A stretch of 64,000 nt of DNA from Mesorhizobium sp. B2-7-2 (GTDB lineage: Bacteria > Pseudomonadota > Alphaproteobacteria > Rhizobiales > Rhizobiaceae). Shown piece after piece: positions 46,090-54,661 of this stretch. Under the pieces are notes generated by a model that was given only the letters and a program-made list of their open reading frames with translations, was not told where the DNA came from and did no database searches. The stretch covers positions 62,001 to 126,000 of the forward strand of contig NZ_VFTZ01000003.1 of the NCBI RefSeq assembly GCF_006440775.1, written 5' to 3'. The number at the start of each line of letters is the position of its first letter. Position 1 is the first letter of the stretch. The translations under genes were made by a program, and so were the position numbers.

Positions 46090-46488
46090 TTATCGTCCTA
46101 TGAACCGGCGTTTGGCATCTTCCGTTGCCGGCATGAAGAGCGATACCGCACTTCCTTCCGGGTCGCGGAACTGGAATGTCTTGTTGCCCCAAGGCATGGT
46201 CTTGAGTTCATGCACAAGGGGAACGCTATCCTTGAGGCGCGCGTATTCGGCATCAACGTCATCGACCTGAAACTCGAGAAAAACAGTGCGGTTATCTCCT
46301 GGCTGGGCGCTGTTTTCCTGCCAGAGCGATACAGTCTCCACCGAGCCGATCGCAAGGACTGCGCCAGGGGTGACGAGTTCGGCAAAGACCGGCGCCAGCC
46401 AGTTTGCCGTGACCCCGGTGACCATTTCGTAGAAGGCGACCATCTGTTTGATGTCGCCGGCGATGATGCGAGCGGATGCGAATTTCAT
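46090..46488 (-). CDS. VOC-family (glyoxalase/bleomycin-resistance-like) protein
   Basis: 132 residues from the ATG at 46488, which has AGGAGG upstream. MKFASARIIAGDIKQMVAFYEMVTG opens the VOC fold, and the C-terminus has FQFRDPEGSAVSLFMP with the metal-type Glu position in DPEGS. Members are metal-dependent enzymes or antibiotic-binding proteins. It is divergent from a WYL regulator that probably controls it. Confidence 0.85.
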   Translation of the reverse strand: MKFASARIIAGDIKQMVAFYEMVTGVTANWLAPVFAELVTPGAVLAIGSVETVSLWQENSAQPGDNRTVFLEFQVDDVDAEYARLKDSVPLVHELKTMPWGNKTFQFRDPEGSAVSLFMPATEDAKRRFIGR

Positions 46489-46580
46489 GAAAACCTCCTG
46501 CGATGGCGACGCCTTTGCCGCATCTTCACAGGCTTGTCTCACATCGCTGTTGCCAGCATTATGGCAGCAGGAGTCAGCAT

Positions 46581-47276
46581 ATGCGCAGAGCCGACCGTCT
46601 TTTTCAGCTCATCCAGATCCTGCGGCGCAGCAGCCGGCCGGTGACGGCCGCTGCTATCTCGCAGGAACTGGAGGTTTCGAAGCGCACGGTCTACCGCGAC
46701 ATCGCCGACCTCATGGGCCAGCGGGTGCCGATTACCGGTGAGGCCGGCTTCGGCTATATTCTCCATCCTGGGTTCGACATGCCGCCCCTCATGTTCACGC
46801 CAGACGAGATTGAAGCCATCGTTCTGGGCGCCAAATGGGTTTCCTCTCATTCGGATGCGCTCATCGCCACTGCTGCTAGCGATGTCGTCAGCAAAATCGC
46901 TGCCGTCGTTCCCGATGCACTGCGGCCGTTCATCGCCGAACCAAGCATGACCATACGGCCGGTGCAATCGCCGCCGAACGAGACCATCAATATTGCGCCT
47001 ATCCGCCAGGCAATTCGCGACGGACGAAAGCTGCGTCTTCGCTATCGCTCGAAAGCCGATGAGACGACAACGCGCACTGTGTGGCCGGTCATTCTCGGTT
47101 ATTCCGAGACCAGCCGACTGCTGGTGGCCTGGTGTGAACTGCGGCAGGACTTTCGGCACTTCCGCACCGATCGCATTGTGGCGGTGGAGGTTTCAGAAGA
47201 GGCCATTTCCCTACGCGATGGTGAGTTGCGTCGGCGCTGGCAGACATTGCGAGAGAAACAACTTCCTGTCCGCTAA
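46581..47276 (+). CDS. YafY/WYL-domain transcriptional regulator
   Basis: 231 residues from the ATG at 46581 (AGGAG upstream). N-terminal HTH_11: RRADRLFQLIQILRRSSRPVTAAAISQELEVSKRTVYRDIADL. C-terminal WYL-type domain: IRDGRKLRLRYRSKADETTTRTVWPVILGY, with a strand LLVAWCELRQDFRHFRTDRI. Such regulators sense small ligands or nucleic acid and commonly sit divergent to a VOC gene, as here. Confidence 0.9.
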   Translation: MRRADRLFQLIQILRRSSRPVTAAAISQELEVSKRTVYRDIADLMGQRVPITGEAGFGYILHPGFDMPPLMFTPDEIEAIVLGAKWVSSHSDALIATAASDVVSKIAAVVPDALRPFIAEPSMTIRPVQSPPNETINIAPIRQAIRDGRKLRLRYRSKADETTTRTVWPVILGYSETSRLLVAWCELRQDFRHFRTDRIVAVEVSEEAISLRDGELRRRWQTLREKQLPVR

Positions 47277-47372
47277 CACGTTTGGTGATAGTCCTAGTCC
47301 GCTTCCTAGGTCGCTTGCCTGTAACCAGACCTTCGCAAAACATCCATACTCGCCCCCCTCGAACCGCTCTGA

Positions 47373-47481
47373 TTATGCCGAACTGTCGCATCGCTGAACG
47401 CTAGCTCAACAGTGGCCAAAATCAGGCATGCAGCATAATCCGAGTTACGGCATAATGCCCCTTATGCCGATATCGGCATAA
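47373..47481. repeat. Cluster of TTATGCC/GGCATAA palindromes
   Basis: TTATGCCGATATCGGCATAA at 47462-47481 is a perfect 20-bp palindrome. GGCATAATGCC (about 47449-47459), CAGCATAATCCG and GATTATGCCGAA (47371) repeat the same half site. The cluster lies between the WYL regulator and an ArdC remnant. It could be a binding or resolution site of a recombinase or repressor. Confidence 0.6.
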
Positions 47482-47491
47482 TGGCCATGGA

Positions 47492-47764
47492 CGAAACATC
47501 CCAAGCGCCTTGACCGGGAGTTAGGCCGCAAGCGCTTTGGCGATGAGGGCCCTGGAAGAGCTGGTGGCGGAACTTGGCGCGGCCTTTCTGTGCGCCGATC
47601 TCCAGCTTACCCCCAAGACGCGCGATGATCATGCAGCTTATGTCGCAAGCTGGCTGAAGGTCTTGAAGGACGACACGCGGGCGATATTCACCGCTGCATC
47701 ACATGCCGGGCGCGCGGTGGCGTTTCTGCATGCACAGGCGAAGGCCAAGGGCTTGGCTGCGTAA
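47492..47764 (+). pseudogene. ArdC-type antirestriction protein, C-terminal remnant
   Basis: KRLDRELGRKRFGDEG in one frame and then LEELVAELGAAFLCADLQLT with YVASWLKVLKDDTRAIFTAASHAGRA in another match the C-terminal end of ArdC/DUF1738-type antirestriction proteins (zincin-like). The two halves are joined by a frameshift near 47550, and the N-terminal two thirds are missing. ArdC-like genes are usual cargo of conjugative elements. Confidence 0.75.
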
Positions 47765-48045
47765 TGCTCTGGTCTGCCGGGCAACGGCGCGACGGGGTCT
47801 GCTCAATCCGGCCGCGCTGCGCTGCCCTGGACCGGGTGGGCGCCCTGCCAAGGTGGGTTATCAGTTGTTTCAGTGATCTCCGAAGTTTGTTACTCGACGG
47901 CCTGAGACCTGGAACAGGTAGCTTTCGCAAGGCTCCGCCGACCTCAGCTCTTCCACCAGGGGCGCAGCAACAAGTGCAGGTCTTGCTTTCCTTCAGTCCG
48001 GTTCGAGATATTTGACATCGAGGCCGCGGCGTAGCGCAAGCGCCG

Positions 48046-48294
48046 CTAAGTTCGCTGATCCTTTCCCCCTTCATGCCTTTCCGCATTGAACGCCTGCTTC
48101 CCCTTCGCAACCCAGAGGTCGCGCGCGTGCTCGCCTTCATGGCTCTGCAGCTTGGTGGCGATCCACAGTAGCGCGCCGTAGATCACGGCGCGATCGTCAT
48201 TCGTTAGTTCGACGATGCCTGCCTTGACGACGAGACCGCCGAGTTCGATCAGATGTTGGGTGCGCTTGCGGCGCTCGACCTGCCAGGTGCGCAT
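48046..48294 (-). CDS. traD: Conjugal transfer protein TraD
   Basis: 82 residues. The pattern RKRTQHLIELGGLVVKAGIVELTNDDRAVIYGALLWIA matches small TraD proteins of rhizobial and Agrobacterium plasmids. It starts 1 bp after the traC stop (TGACATG). By family it is an accessory of the relaxosome. A traG coupling protein gene, usually next, is absent downstream. Confidence 0.82.
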   Translation of the reverse strand: MRTWQVERRKRTQHLIELGGLVVKAGIVELTNDDRAVIYGALLWIATKLQSHEGEHARDLWVAKGKQAFNAERHEGGKDQRT

Positions 48295-48295
48295 G

Positions 48296-48622
48296 TCATG
48301 CCGAGCCCGTGCCGCCCGCCGGCGATTGCGGGCTGCCTTGGTGCCCTGGAGCGCTGCGCCGGTTGCTTCCAGATGCCGGAGCAGTTCGCCGGGACCGGCT
48401 CTCGAAAAACTTCACCCCACGCTCGGCCCATGCCTCACGCTTTGCAGTCTCTTTCGTTTCGGCGATTGCGACCAGCGCCCCGGCCAGTTCGTCGGTGCTG
48501 AGTTGATCGGCGCCGGTGGCGATCACCAGTTCGCCAAGTTGCTGCACCTTGCGCGTTTTGAGTTCTCGCGCTTTGTCTTCCAGCGCCTTCAGTTCCGCGT
48601 CGAACTCCCGTGGTTTGCGCAT
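48296..48622 (-). CDS. traC: Conjugal transfer protein TraC
   Basis: 108 residues from the ATG at 48622 (CGGAGAC upstream); the longer open frame to 48781 runs through oriT and is not used. The coiled-coil text EFDAELKALEDKARELKTRKVQQLGELVIATGAD matches Ti-plasmid-type TraC. It is oriented away from traA with oriT between them, as on Ti and Sym plasmids. Confidence 0.83.
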   Translation of the reverse strand: MRKPREFDAELKALEDKARELKTRKVQQLGELVIATGADQLSTDELAGALVAIAETKETAKREAWAERGVKFFESRSRRTAPASGSNRRSAPGHQGSPQSPAGGTGSA

Positions 48623-48729
48623 GTGCTGTCTCCGTTGATTGTCGATGTGGCGATGATAGGCGAGCGTCCGCCGGAAGGCTTCAGGGTTGCCGAGACAGCC
48701 CGGGACGGGCTGGTCCATCCCGAGATTTT

Positions 48730-48770
48730 TTCGAGGGAGGGCGCGCTTATACGTCGTTCCGACGTGCGCT
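48730..48770. other. oriT: Origin of transfer (Q-type oriT)
   Basis: AGGGCGCGCTTATACGTCG (48738-48756) closely matches the nick region of Ti-plasmid-type oriT; read on the other strand it gives TAAGCGCGCCCT, like the RSF1010 nic site. ACGTCG/CGACGT (48751-48756, 48760-48765) forms the adjacent inverted repeat. It lies between divergent traC and traA, as expected. The exact nick is inferred. Confidence 0.8.
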
Positions 48771-48795
48771 TTGCCGTGCAAATGATCTGGTCGCG

Positions 48796-51700
48796 ATGGC
48801 GATCTATCATCTTCACGTCAAGGTCATTGGCCGCAAGGCCGGGAGCAGTGCCGTAGCGTCGGCGGCCTACCGCTCTGCCTCGCGGCTGCGTGACGAGCGC
48901 ATTGATCGAAACCACGACTTCTCGGCCAAGCGCGGCGTTGTCCATTCCGAGGTTCTGCTGCCGGAGAATGCGCCGGTAGCCTGGAGCGACCGCGAACGGC
49001 TGTGGAACGATGTCGAAGCCTTTGAGGTCCGCAAGGATGCCCAGCTTGCCCGGGAGGTGGAGTTTGCCCTTCCACGCGAACTGAGCCAGGCACAAGGCAT
49101 CGAACTGGCCCGCGACTTCGTGCAGGCCGAGTTTGTCAGTCGGGGCATGGTCGTCGATCTCAATGTGCATTGGGACAGGGCGGAGGATGGCAGTCCCAAG
49201 CCGCATGCCCATGTCATGCTCACCATGCGGTCCGTGGACGCGAACGGCTTTGGCGCGAAGGTCCGAGACTGGAACCAGACCGAGCTTGTCGAGCGCTGGC
49301 GCGAGCGCTGGGCCGAGCTTGCCAATGAGCGCCTGGCCGAACTCGACATCGACGCCCGCATCGATCATCGCAGTCTGGAAGCGCAGGGCATTGCTCTGGA
49401 GCCGCAAACCCAGATTGGTGCACCGGCTCAACGCATCGAGGGCAACGGCCTTGATGCTGCCGGCATTGAAGCAGATCGCGCCGAACTGCACCGCGAGATC
49501 GCGCGCAACAATGGCGCGCGCATCATAGCCGACCCATCCGTGGCGCTGGACGCCATCACCCATCAGCAATCGACCTTCACCCGAAAGGACATTGCCAAGT
49601 TCTCGCATCGCCACAGCGATGGAATGGAGCAGTTCAACGCGGTCGTGGCGGCCATTAGCAATGCGCCCGATCTGGTCGAGCTCGGCAAGGATGGACGCGG
49701 CGAAGACCGCTTCACCACGCGGCAAATGATCCATAGCGAACAGCGCCTTCATCGCGCGGCAGAACGCATGGCTGGGCAGAGACAGCATGCGGTGAGTGAC
49801 CGGGATCGTGCGACGGCGTTGGCGGATGCCAAGCATCGTGGCCTTGTTCTCTCTGACGAGCAGACCGATGCACTGGATCACATCACGAATGTCCGCGGTC
49901 TTGGTATCGTTGTTGGTTTTGCCGGCACCGGCAAGAGCGCGATGCTGGGCGTGGCGCGTGAGGCTTGGGCAGGAGCAGGCTACGAGGTTAGAGGCGCGGC
50001 ACTCTCCGGAATTGCGGCCGAGAATCTCGAAAGCGGATCAGGCATCTCGTCTCGCACCATCGCCAGCTTGGAACATAGCTGGGAACAGGGGCGCGATCTG
50101 CTCACCGCGCGTGATGTCCTGGTGATTGACGAAGCCGGCATGGTCGGCACGCGCCAATTGGAGCGCGTGCTCTCCCACGCCGCGGAAGCCGGTGCAAAGG
50201 TCGTGTTGGTGGGCGATCCACAGCAGTTGCAGGCGATCGAGGCGGGTGCTGCGTTCCGTTCGATTCACGAACGCCATGGCGGCGTCGAAATCGGCCAAGT
50301 GCGCCGGCAGCGCGACGACTGGCAGCGCGACGCCACGCGCGATCTTGCAACCGGCAGGATCTGGGCTGCGATCAGCGCTTATGACGAACAAGGCATGGTG
50401 CACAAGGCTGCGTCGCGCGATGAGGCGCGCAGCGATCTTGTCGAGCGCTGGGACCGCGACAGACAGGCAGAGCCAGATGCGAGCCGGATCATTCTCACCC
50501 ACACAAACGACGAGGTGCGCGCGCTTAACAAGGCAGCGCGCGAGCGCATGCGCCGTGCTGGCGAACTCGGCGACGATGTTCAGCTGGATGTGGAACGCGG
50601 TGCAAGGAATTTTGCAAGCGGCGACCGCGTCATGTTCCTGCGCAACGAGCGCGGACTCGGCGTCAAGAACGGCACGCTCGGTGTGATTGAAGAGGTCAGC
50701 ACACAGAACATGGCCGTGCGCACCGATGGCGGCAGGTCCGTGCGCTTTGACCTGAAAGACTATACTCACATCGACCACGGTTATGCCGCGACCATTCATA
50801 AAGCCCAGGGAATGACCGTCGACCGCACGCATGTGCTGGCGACGCCAGGTATGGATGCGCATGGCGGCTATGTCGCCCTGTCGCGGCATCGCGACGGGAT
50901 GGACATGCACTACGGCAGCGACGACTTCGCCACCCGCGAGCGGCTTGTCCGTACGCTGTCACGCAACCGCGCCAACGACATGGCGTCGGATTACGACCAG
51001 GTCGACCCGGCGCAGACCTATGCCGAACGGCGTGGGATCAGCTTCCGACAGCGTGTGGTCGAGATCGTGCGCCGCATCGTTCCTGAGAAGCTTCGCGACA
51101 GGATCGGCGGGCTGCTCGACGGGTTGCGCTCGCCCGTAGACGCCGAGTCTAGCCAAGACCGTGGGCGCAGCCCGGAAAGAGGAGACGATGGAAAGCGAAA
51201 CGGCGATGCCGGCGCCGCGCCCGGAAGAGAAGCTTCCTCGAGGGGCATGCAGCGCGAAACGAATGCGCCGATGGACCCGGAAGCGGCGTTGCGTAGCGCC
51301 CGCACGAAGGCGCTTGTGCGCCACGCGCGCGCACTCGACGCTGTTACGGTCGGCGGCCATGCGGACGAGCAGGGGACTCCCGAGCAGATACGCGAATTGA
51401 GAGATGCGCGCATCGCTTTCGAGAAGGTTCGACCGCATGGCTGGCGCGATGCCGAAGCGGCTTACGTCAAGAATCCCGAGCTGGTTCGTGAAACGGCGGC
51501 CGGCCGGGTCAACCGCATTGTCCTTGCTCTCCAACTCGAAACGGAAATCCGCACCGGACTAGACAACGATCCGAGCCGCCGCGCAGATCGTTTCGTGGAG
51601 CGTTGGCAAAAGCTGGATCGCACGAGCCGGGGCCAATTCCAGGCAGGCGACATGTCGGGCTACAAGTCAACGCGCACGGCAATGTCCGACATGGCCAAAA

Positions 51701-51843
51701 GCCTCGAACGCGATCCGCAACTGGAATCCCTGCTCGCCAATCATAAGAAGGCGCTCGGCATTCAGGTTGAATCCGGCCGGCGCCTGGGTGTGGAACTGAT
51801 GTTCAACCACGGCATCAGCATGGGACGGGGCATCGGGCTGTGA
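48796..51843 (+). CDS. traA: Ti-type conjugative relaxase/helicase TraA
   Basis: 1015 residues from the ATG at 48796 (MAIYHLHVKVIGRKAGSSAV); the frame is open further upstream but that part is oriT. The MobA/MobL (MOBQ) relaxase domain spans about 1-230, with the HUH-type metal site KPHAHVMLT (His137, His139). A superfamily-1 helicase follows: Walker A VVGFAGTGKSAML (near 375-383), Walker B VLVIDEAGMVG (Asp445), and motif VI-like YAATIHKAQGMTVDRTHV. The C-terminal ~200 residues are the usual extension. It should nick the adjacent oriT and unwind the transferred strand. Confidence 0.95.
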   Translation: MAIYHLHVKVIGRKAGSSAVASAAYRSASRLRDERIDRNHDFSAKRGVVHSEVLLPENAPVAWSDRERLWNDVEAFEVRKDAQLAREVEFALPRELSQAQGIELARDFVQAEFVSRGMVVDLNVHWDRAEDGSPKPHAHVMLTMRSVDANGFGAKVRDWNQTELVERWRERWAELANERLAELDIDARIDHRSLEAQGIALEPQTQIGAPAQRIEGNGLDAAGIEADRAELHREIARNNGARIIADPSVALDAITHQQSTFTRKDIAKFSHRHSDGMEQFNAVVAAISNAPDLVELGKDGRGEDRFTTRQMIHSEQRLHRAAERMAGQRQHAVSDRDRATALADAKHRGLVLSDEQTDALDHITNVRGLGIVVGFAGTGKSAMLGVAREAWAGAGYEVRGAALSGIAAENLESGSGISSRTIASLEHSWEQGRDLLTARDVLVIDEAGMVGTRQLERVLSHAAEAGAKVVLVGDPQQLQAIEAGAAFRSIHERHGGVEIGQVRRQRDDWQRDATRDLATGRIWAAISAYDEQGMVHKAASRDEARSDLVERWDRDRQAEPDASRIILTHTNDEVRALNKAARERMRRAGELGDDVQLDVERGARNFASGDRVMFLRNERGLGVKNGTLGVIEEVSTQNMAVRTDGGRSVRFDLKDYTHIDHGYAATIHKAQGMTVDRTHVLATPGMDAHGGYVALSRHRDGMDMHYGSDDFATRERLVRTLSRNRANDMASDYDQVDPAQTYAERRGISFRQRVVEIVRRIVPEKLRDRIGGLLDGLRSPVDAESSQDRGRSPERGDDGKRNGDAGAAPGREASSRGMQRETNAPMDPEAALRSARTKALVRHARALDAVTVGGHADEQGTPEQIRELRDARIAFEKVRPHGWRDAEAAYVKNPELVRETAAGRVNRIVLALQLETEIRTGLDNDPSRRADRFVERWQKLDRTSRGQFQAGDMSGYKSTRTAMSDMAKSLERDPQLESLLANHKKALGIQVESGRRLGVELMFNHGISMGRGIGL

Positions 51844-51963
51844 CACCTGGCCAATCCGCCGCCGTTTATACGCCATCCACGGACGAGACGACGAACCTTG
51901 TTGCGTTCCCTCGCTAGCCGTCCTGTCTGGTTCCAGCAGATGCCACCAAGGAGCAGGCAAGCT

Positions 51964-52167
51964 ATGCCCGAGCCAGATCGTATTGTACGTCTCAGAACCG
52001 TCCTTGCCCGAACCGGCCTGTCCCGCTCGACCATCTATCGCAAGATCGCCGAAGGCACGTTCCCCCCTCAGATCAAGATAAGCATCAACGGGGCGGGCTG
52101 GCGGGAATCCGATGTCAATCGATGGATCGCCGATCCTGTTGCATGGCGAAAAGAGCGTCAGTTCTGA
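51964..52167 (+). CDS. AlpA-family DNA-binding protein
   Basis: 67 residues from the ATG at 51964, with AAGGAG upstream. RIVRLRTVLARTGLSRSTIYRKIAEGTFPPQIKI...GWRESDVNRWIADP is a canonical AlpA winged helix. Such proteins regulate or assist excision of mobile elements. Convergent with the XRE gene (10-bp overlap). Confidence 0.88.
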   Translation: MPEPDRIVRLRTVLARTGLSRSTIYRKIAEGTFPPQIKISINGAGWRESDVNRWIADPVAWRKERQF

Positions 52168-52388
52168 TTGCGAGACAGACGAACGCCAGGGCCGCCGCCA
52201 TTCTCTGGAATGAATTCAATGCCGGCGCTTTCGAACGTGCTTCGTATCAGATCCACAGTCGATTGCTTCAACGCCTCGCCTCTTTCGAAGCGAACAATCG
52301 TCTGGGTTGATACTCTGGCTTCTTTTGAGAGGTCTAAAACACCCCATCCTAATGCAGCTCGAGCCATGCGGCACTGCACCCGATTCAT
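52158..52388 (-). CDS. XRE-family transcriptional repressor
   Basis: 76 residues. HTH_3 fold: CRMARAALGWGVLDLSKEARVSTQTIVRFERGEALKQSTVDLIRSTFESAG. The C-terminal tail GIEFIPENGGGPGVRL is common in rhizobial and phage small repressors. A perfect operator palindrome begins at the base next to its ATG, so autorepression is likely. No SD sequence precedes the ATG. Confidence 0.9.
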   Translation of the reverse strand: MNRVQCRMARAALGWGVLDLSKEARVSTQTIVRFERGEALKQSTVDLIRSTFESAGIEFIPENGGGPGVRLSRNQN

Positions 52389-52413
52389 AAAATCACCATT
52401 TTATGGTGATTTT
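52389..52413. promoter_or_regulatory. Perfect operator palindrome abutting the XRE start codon
   Basis: AAAATCACCAT (52389-52399) and ATGGTGATTTT (52403-52413) are exact inverted repeats around TTT. The first arm begins immediately upstream of the XRE start codon. Together with the missing SD, this suggests the mRNA starts at or near the ATG and the operator covers the promoter. Confidence 0.75.
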
Positions 52414-52523
52414 GGTTGCTTAGATAATGCACTGTGTGTAGTCTCGGTTTCACTTGGCGGCCGGATGGGTGATGCAACACCAATCCGGCCTGGCCACGCC
52501 AAAGCTGTTGAGGAGCTCGGATC

Positions 52524-53111
52524 ATGGCTGATTCCGACAATAGCACGTCTTTGCCTTCCGTCACGCACGGGCGAGGGCAACGGCAGACCGCAGGCGTGTC
52601 TGGAAGTTTCGACGATGAAGCCGCGATTCTGCTGCTACGAGGCTGGTTGCGGGCACAGCACGTTTCGCACGTGCTTTGCCGACGTCAGCAGCGCCTAGAG
52701 AGGCGCGTTCTCGACGCCTCAGACCACGAAGCGATAGATGAGAAGGTCGGCTATTCGATCGCTTGCCAAGCGGAAGTCGAGGCCACGACTGCAGCCTTGA
52801 AGCTCCAGGACAAGCTACCTCAGATACGGGCGCGGTCGCTTCTTGGCATCGTCGCCAAGCTCGAAATCATTGTTGGCGCGGATCGCGACATTGACGATCC
52901 GACAGACTTCCCCTGGCCGCATATCGCGTCTGTCCTTAATGACTTGAAGGAAATCGCCGGCAGCCTGCCGCTTGAACGGCCTGAGCGAACCCTCGTCCAA
53001 GCGGACTGTAGGCTTTATCAGGAGATAGCGACGAATCTGGTCGGCCTGGAAAAGCGGACCTCTACTCTGCGCTTGGGGGATGCGGCTGTTGTTGACATCA
53101 GCTCAGGATAG
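52524..53111 (+). CDS. Hypothetical protein downstream of the mobilisation unit
   Basis: 195 residues, start at 52524 with GAGGAGC upstream. Mainly helical (AILLLRGWLRAQHVSHVLCRRQQRLERRVLDASDHEA), soluble, acidic in the middle. I recognise no domain. It lies divergent from the XRE gene and may belong to its regulon; it may be an ICE-cargo protein. Confidence 0.6.
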   Translation: MADSDNSTSLPSVTHGRGQRQTAGVSGSFDDEAAILLLRGWLRAQHVSHVLCRRQQRLERRVLDASDHEAIDEKVGYSIACQAEVEATTAALKLQDKLPQIRARSLLGIVAKLEIIVGADRDIDDPTDFPWPHIASVLNDLKEIAGSLPLERPERTLVQADCRLYQEIATNLVGLEKRTSTLRLGDAAVVDISSG

Positions 53112-53354
53112 AAATGCTTCTATCCACCGTGCTAGCCGCGCTTTTCGTCATGACACGTTTGAGCCAGAGTAGCGGATCAGGCCGAAGTATGTCCCAATAG
53201 CACGCTTTCCTATCCATTTCTGCGAGCGCCCATTGCGACGAATTCCCTCGTCTCGCGCATGAGCACATCTTGCGAGACATGGAGGAGCCACGTTTTCTTG
53301 GCATACTTGATGGCCGGCAGCCATCCTGCCGACTGCTGCTATCGTTCGGGTATC
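53112..53354. other. Short region without supported gene
   Basis: These 243 bp hold several short open frames on both strands, none with an RBS or recognisable family. Confidence 0.35.
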
Positions 53355-53576
53355 ATGCCCCCCACTATTTTTGCCCCGTTGCAAGCTGTTCCTGCAATGG
53401 TGGTGAAGTCCGGCAAGCGGGTCTTGCGTGAGGCACCCCATCGGGCGATTCTGCGCCTTGCAGGCGCTCTCGCTCGCCAAGCGGCCCGCGAAGACCATGC
53501 GCGTGAACAGGCCGAGAAAATTCCCCATGAATCGGACCGCGATCTACGCACGCTTCTCAACCGACCTCCAGAATGA
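53355..53576 (+). CDS. Small protein preceding a serine-recombinase gene
   Basis: 73 residues (start 53355, or 53397). GKRVLREAPHRAILRLAGALARQAAREDHAREQAEKIPHESDRDLRTLL matches the short, basic, helical proteins usually encoded just ahead of a large serine recombinase in rhizobia, with overlapping genes as here. Function unknown. The recombinase itself is broken. Confidence 0.6.
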   Translation: MPPTIFAPLQAVPAMVVKSGKRVLREAPHRAILRLAGALARQAAREDHAREQAEKIPHESDRDLRTLLNRPPE

Positions 53577-53740
53577 GCGATCGATCGACGATCAACTCGC
53601 TTGTGCCAAACATATGCAGACCGTGAGAAAGTTGTCGCGACCTTCGGTGACCGAGCCCGCTCCGTCGGCTCCGTCCTGGGCCGTGACGACTTACTTCAGC
53701 TCATGGATAAGGCGCGTGAGCACGACACCGGCGTACCGGA
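53527..53740 (+). pseudogene. Serine recombinase N-terminal fragment
   Basis: RTAIYARFSTDLQNERSIDDQL is the resolvase/invertase N-terminus with the catalytic Ser in ARFS. The frame is lost soon after, and VVATFGDRARSVGSVLGRDD with LLQLMDKAREHD continues in another frame. No further recombinase sequence follows; the region runs into a GntR gene. This marks a deletion junction. Confidence 0.72.
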
Positions 53741-53805
53741 GCCGAGATTCGGAGCGTGACGGTTCTCAATCGGGTCCGCTGTGGATTGAGTGGCCACGAG
53801 AAGAT

Positions 53806-53838
53806 GTGGTACCTTTGAGACAAACGCAAGGGTACCAT
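53806..53838. promoter_or_regulatory. Paired GGTACC sites before the GntR gene
   Basis: TGGTACC (53807-53813) and GGTACCA (53831-53837) are two palindromes with centres 23 bp apart, directly before the probable start of the GntR gene. They could be its operator. Weak evidence, since GGTACC is short. Confidence 0.35.
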
Positions 53839-53841
53839 GAC

Positions 53842-54570
53842 TTGTCCAATGGCATAACGATCGATCGCCCAAGGTCGCTGGTTGCGACTGTTGTTGAGCG
53901 CCTGCGACAAGCAATCATCGATGCAGAACTTGCGCTTGGCAGCGAGTTGTCCGAAGCGGGCCTCGCCTCGATGCTCGGCGTCAGCCGGACGCCGATCCGA
54001 GAGGCGCTGACGATCCTGCAACAGCAGGGAATGGTCAACATCATTCCGCAGCGGGGTACTTACGTCTTCTTTCCCACCGAACAGGACATCATCGACCTGT
54101 GCGAGTACCGGATCGTGTTGGAAAGCCGTGCCATATCCTTTGCTATGGCGAGACATCGTGACGAAACCACAATGCAGCTCGAACGCGCGCTTGACATGAT
54201 GGACAGGGCGCGGGCGGATGGCGATCCTGTCGCATATTCACGGGCCGATACCGTGTTTCACGAAGCGTTCATCCGCAACTGCCGCAACCGTTACCTTCAG
54301 GAAGGCTTCGAGCAGGTTGCCGGCCAGATCGCGACGCTGAGAACGCACCTTTCGGTGCCGATCGCGGGCGCGCAGGATCGCTCCTATGTCCACCACAGGG
54401 AGATCGTGGAGGCGTTCAAGAATGGCGATATCCTGGCGATCGATGCTGTGCTGACGGATCACATCCTGTCGACGCGTAAGTCCTACATTGAGGCAATGCA
54501 GGAAGGGCTGATAAAGCCGCCGGCCGCAGCCGTCCGCGTTCCTGCCGGTCTCGGCCGCTTCAGCAGTTAG
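53842..54570 (+). CDS. GntR-family regulator with FCD domain
   Basis: 242 residues from TTG at 53842 (AAGGG upstream); a GTG at 53806 is possible, and the open frame continues into the recombinase remnant. wHTH: LVATVVERLRQAIIDAELALGSELSEAGLASMLGVSRTPIREALTILQQQGMV. FCD ligand domain: IDLCEYRIVLESRAISFAMARH ... FHEAFIRNCRNRYLQ and YVHHREIVEAF, with the His residues used for metal. It probably controls the adjacent lactonase and transporter genes in response to a sugar acid. Confidence 0.88.
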   Translation: MSNGITIDRPRSLVATVVERLRQAIIDAELALGSELSEAGLASMLGVSRTPIREALTILQQQGMVNIIPQRGTYVFFPTEQDIIDLCEYRIVLESRAISFAMARHRDETTMQLERALDMMDRARADGDPVAYSRADTVFHEAFIRNCRNRYLQEGFEQVAGQIATLRTHLSVPIAGAQDRSYVHHREIVEAFKNGDILAIDAVLTDHILSTRKSYIEAMQEGLIKPPAAAVRVPAGLGRFSS

Positions 54571-54661
54571 CGCGTCCCGGGTAATAAATAGAAGGCATCT
54601 CGGGTTCATTCTCAAGCGCTGAAATGGACGTTGGCGCCGTTCGACTTGAGTGGCCAGGGCT

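Noticed and set aside
48589..49881. Long antisense open frame over traA and oriT
   Set aside because: No family similarity, no RBS, and it lies opposite the relaxase domain and oriT.
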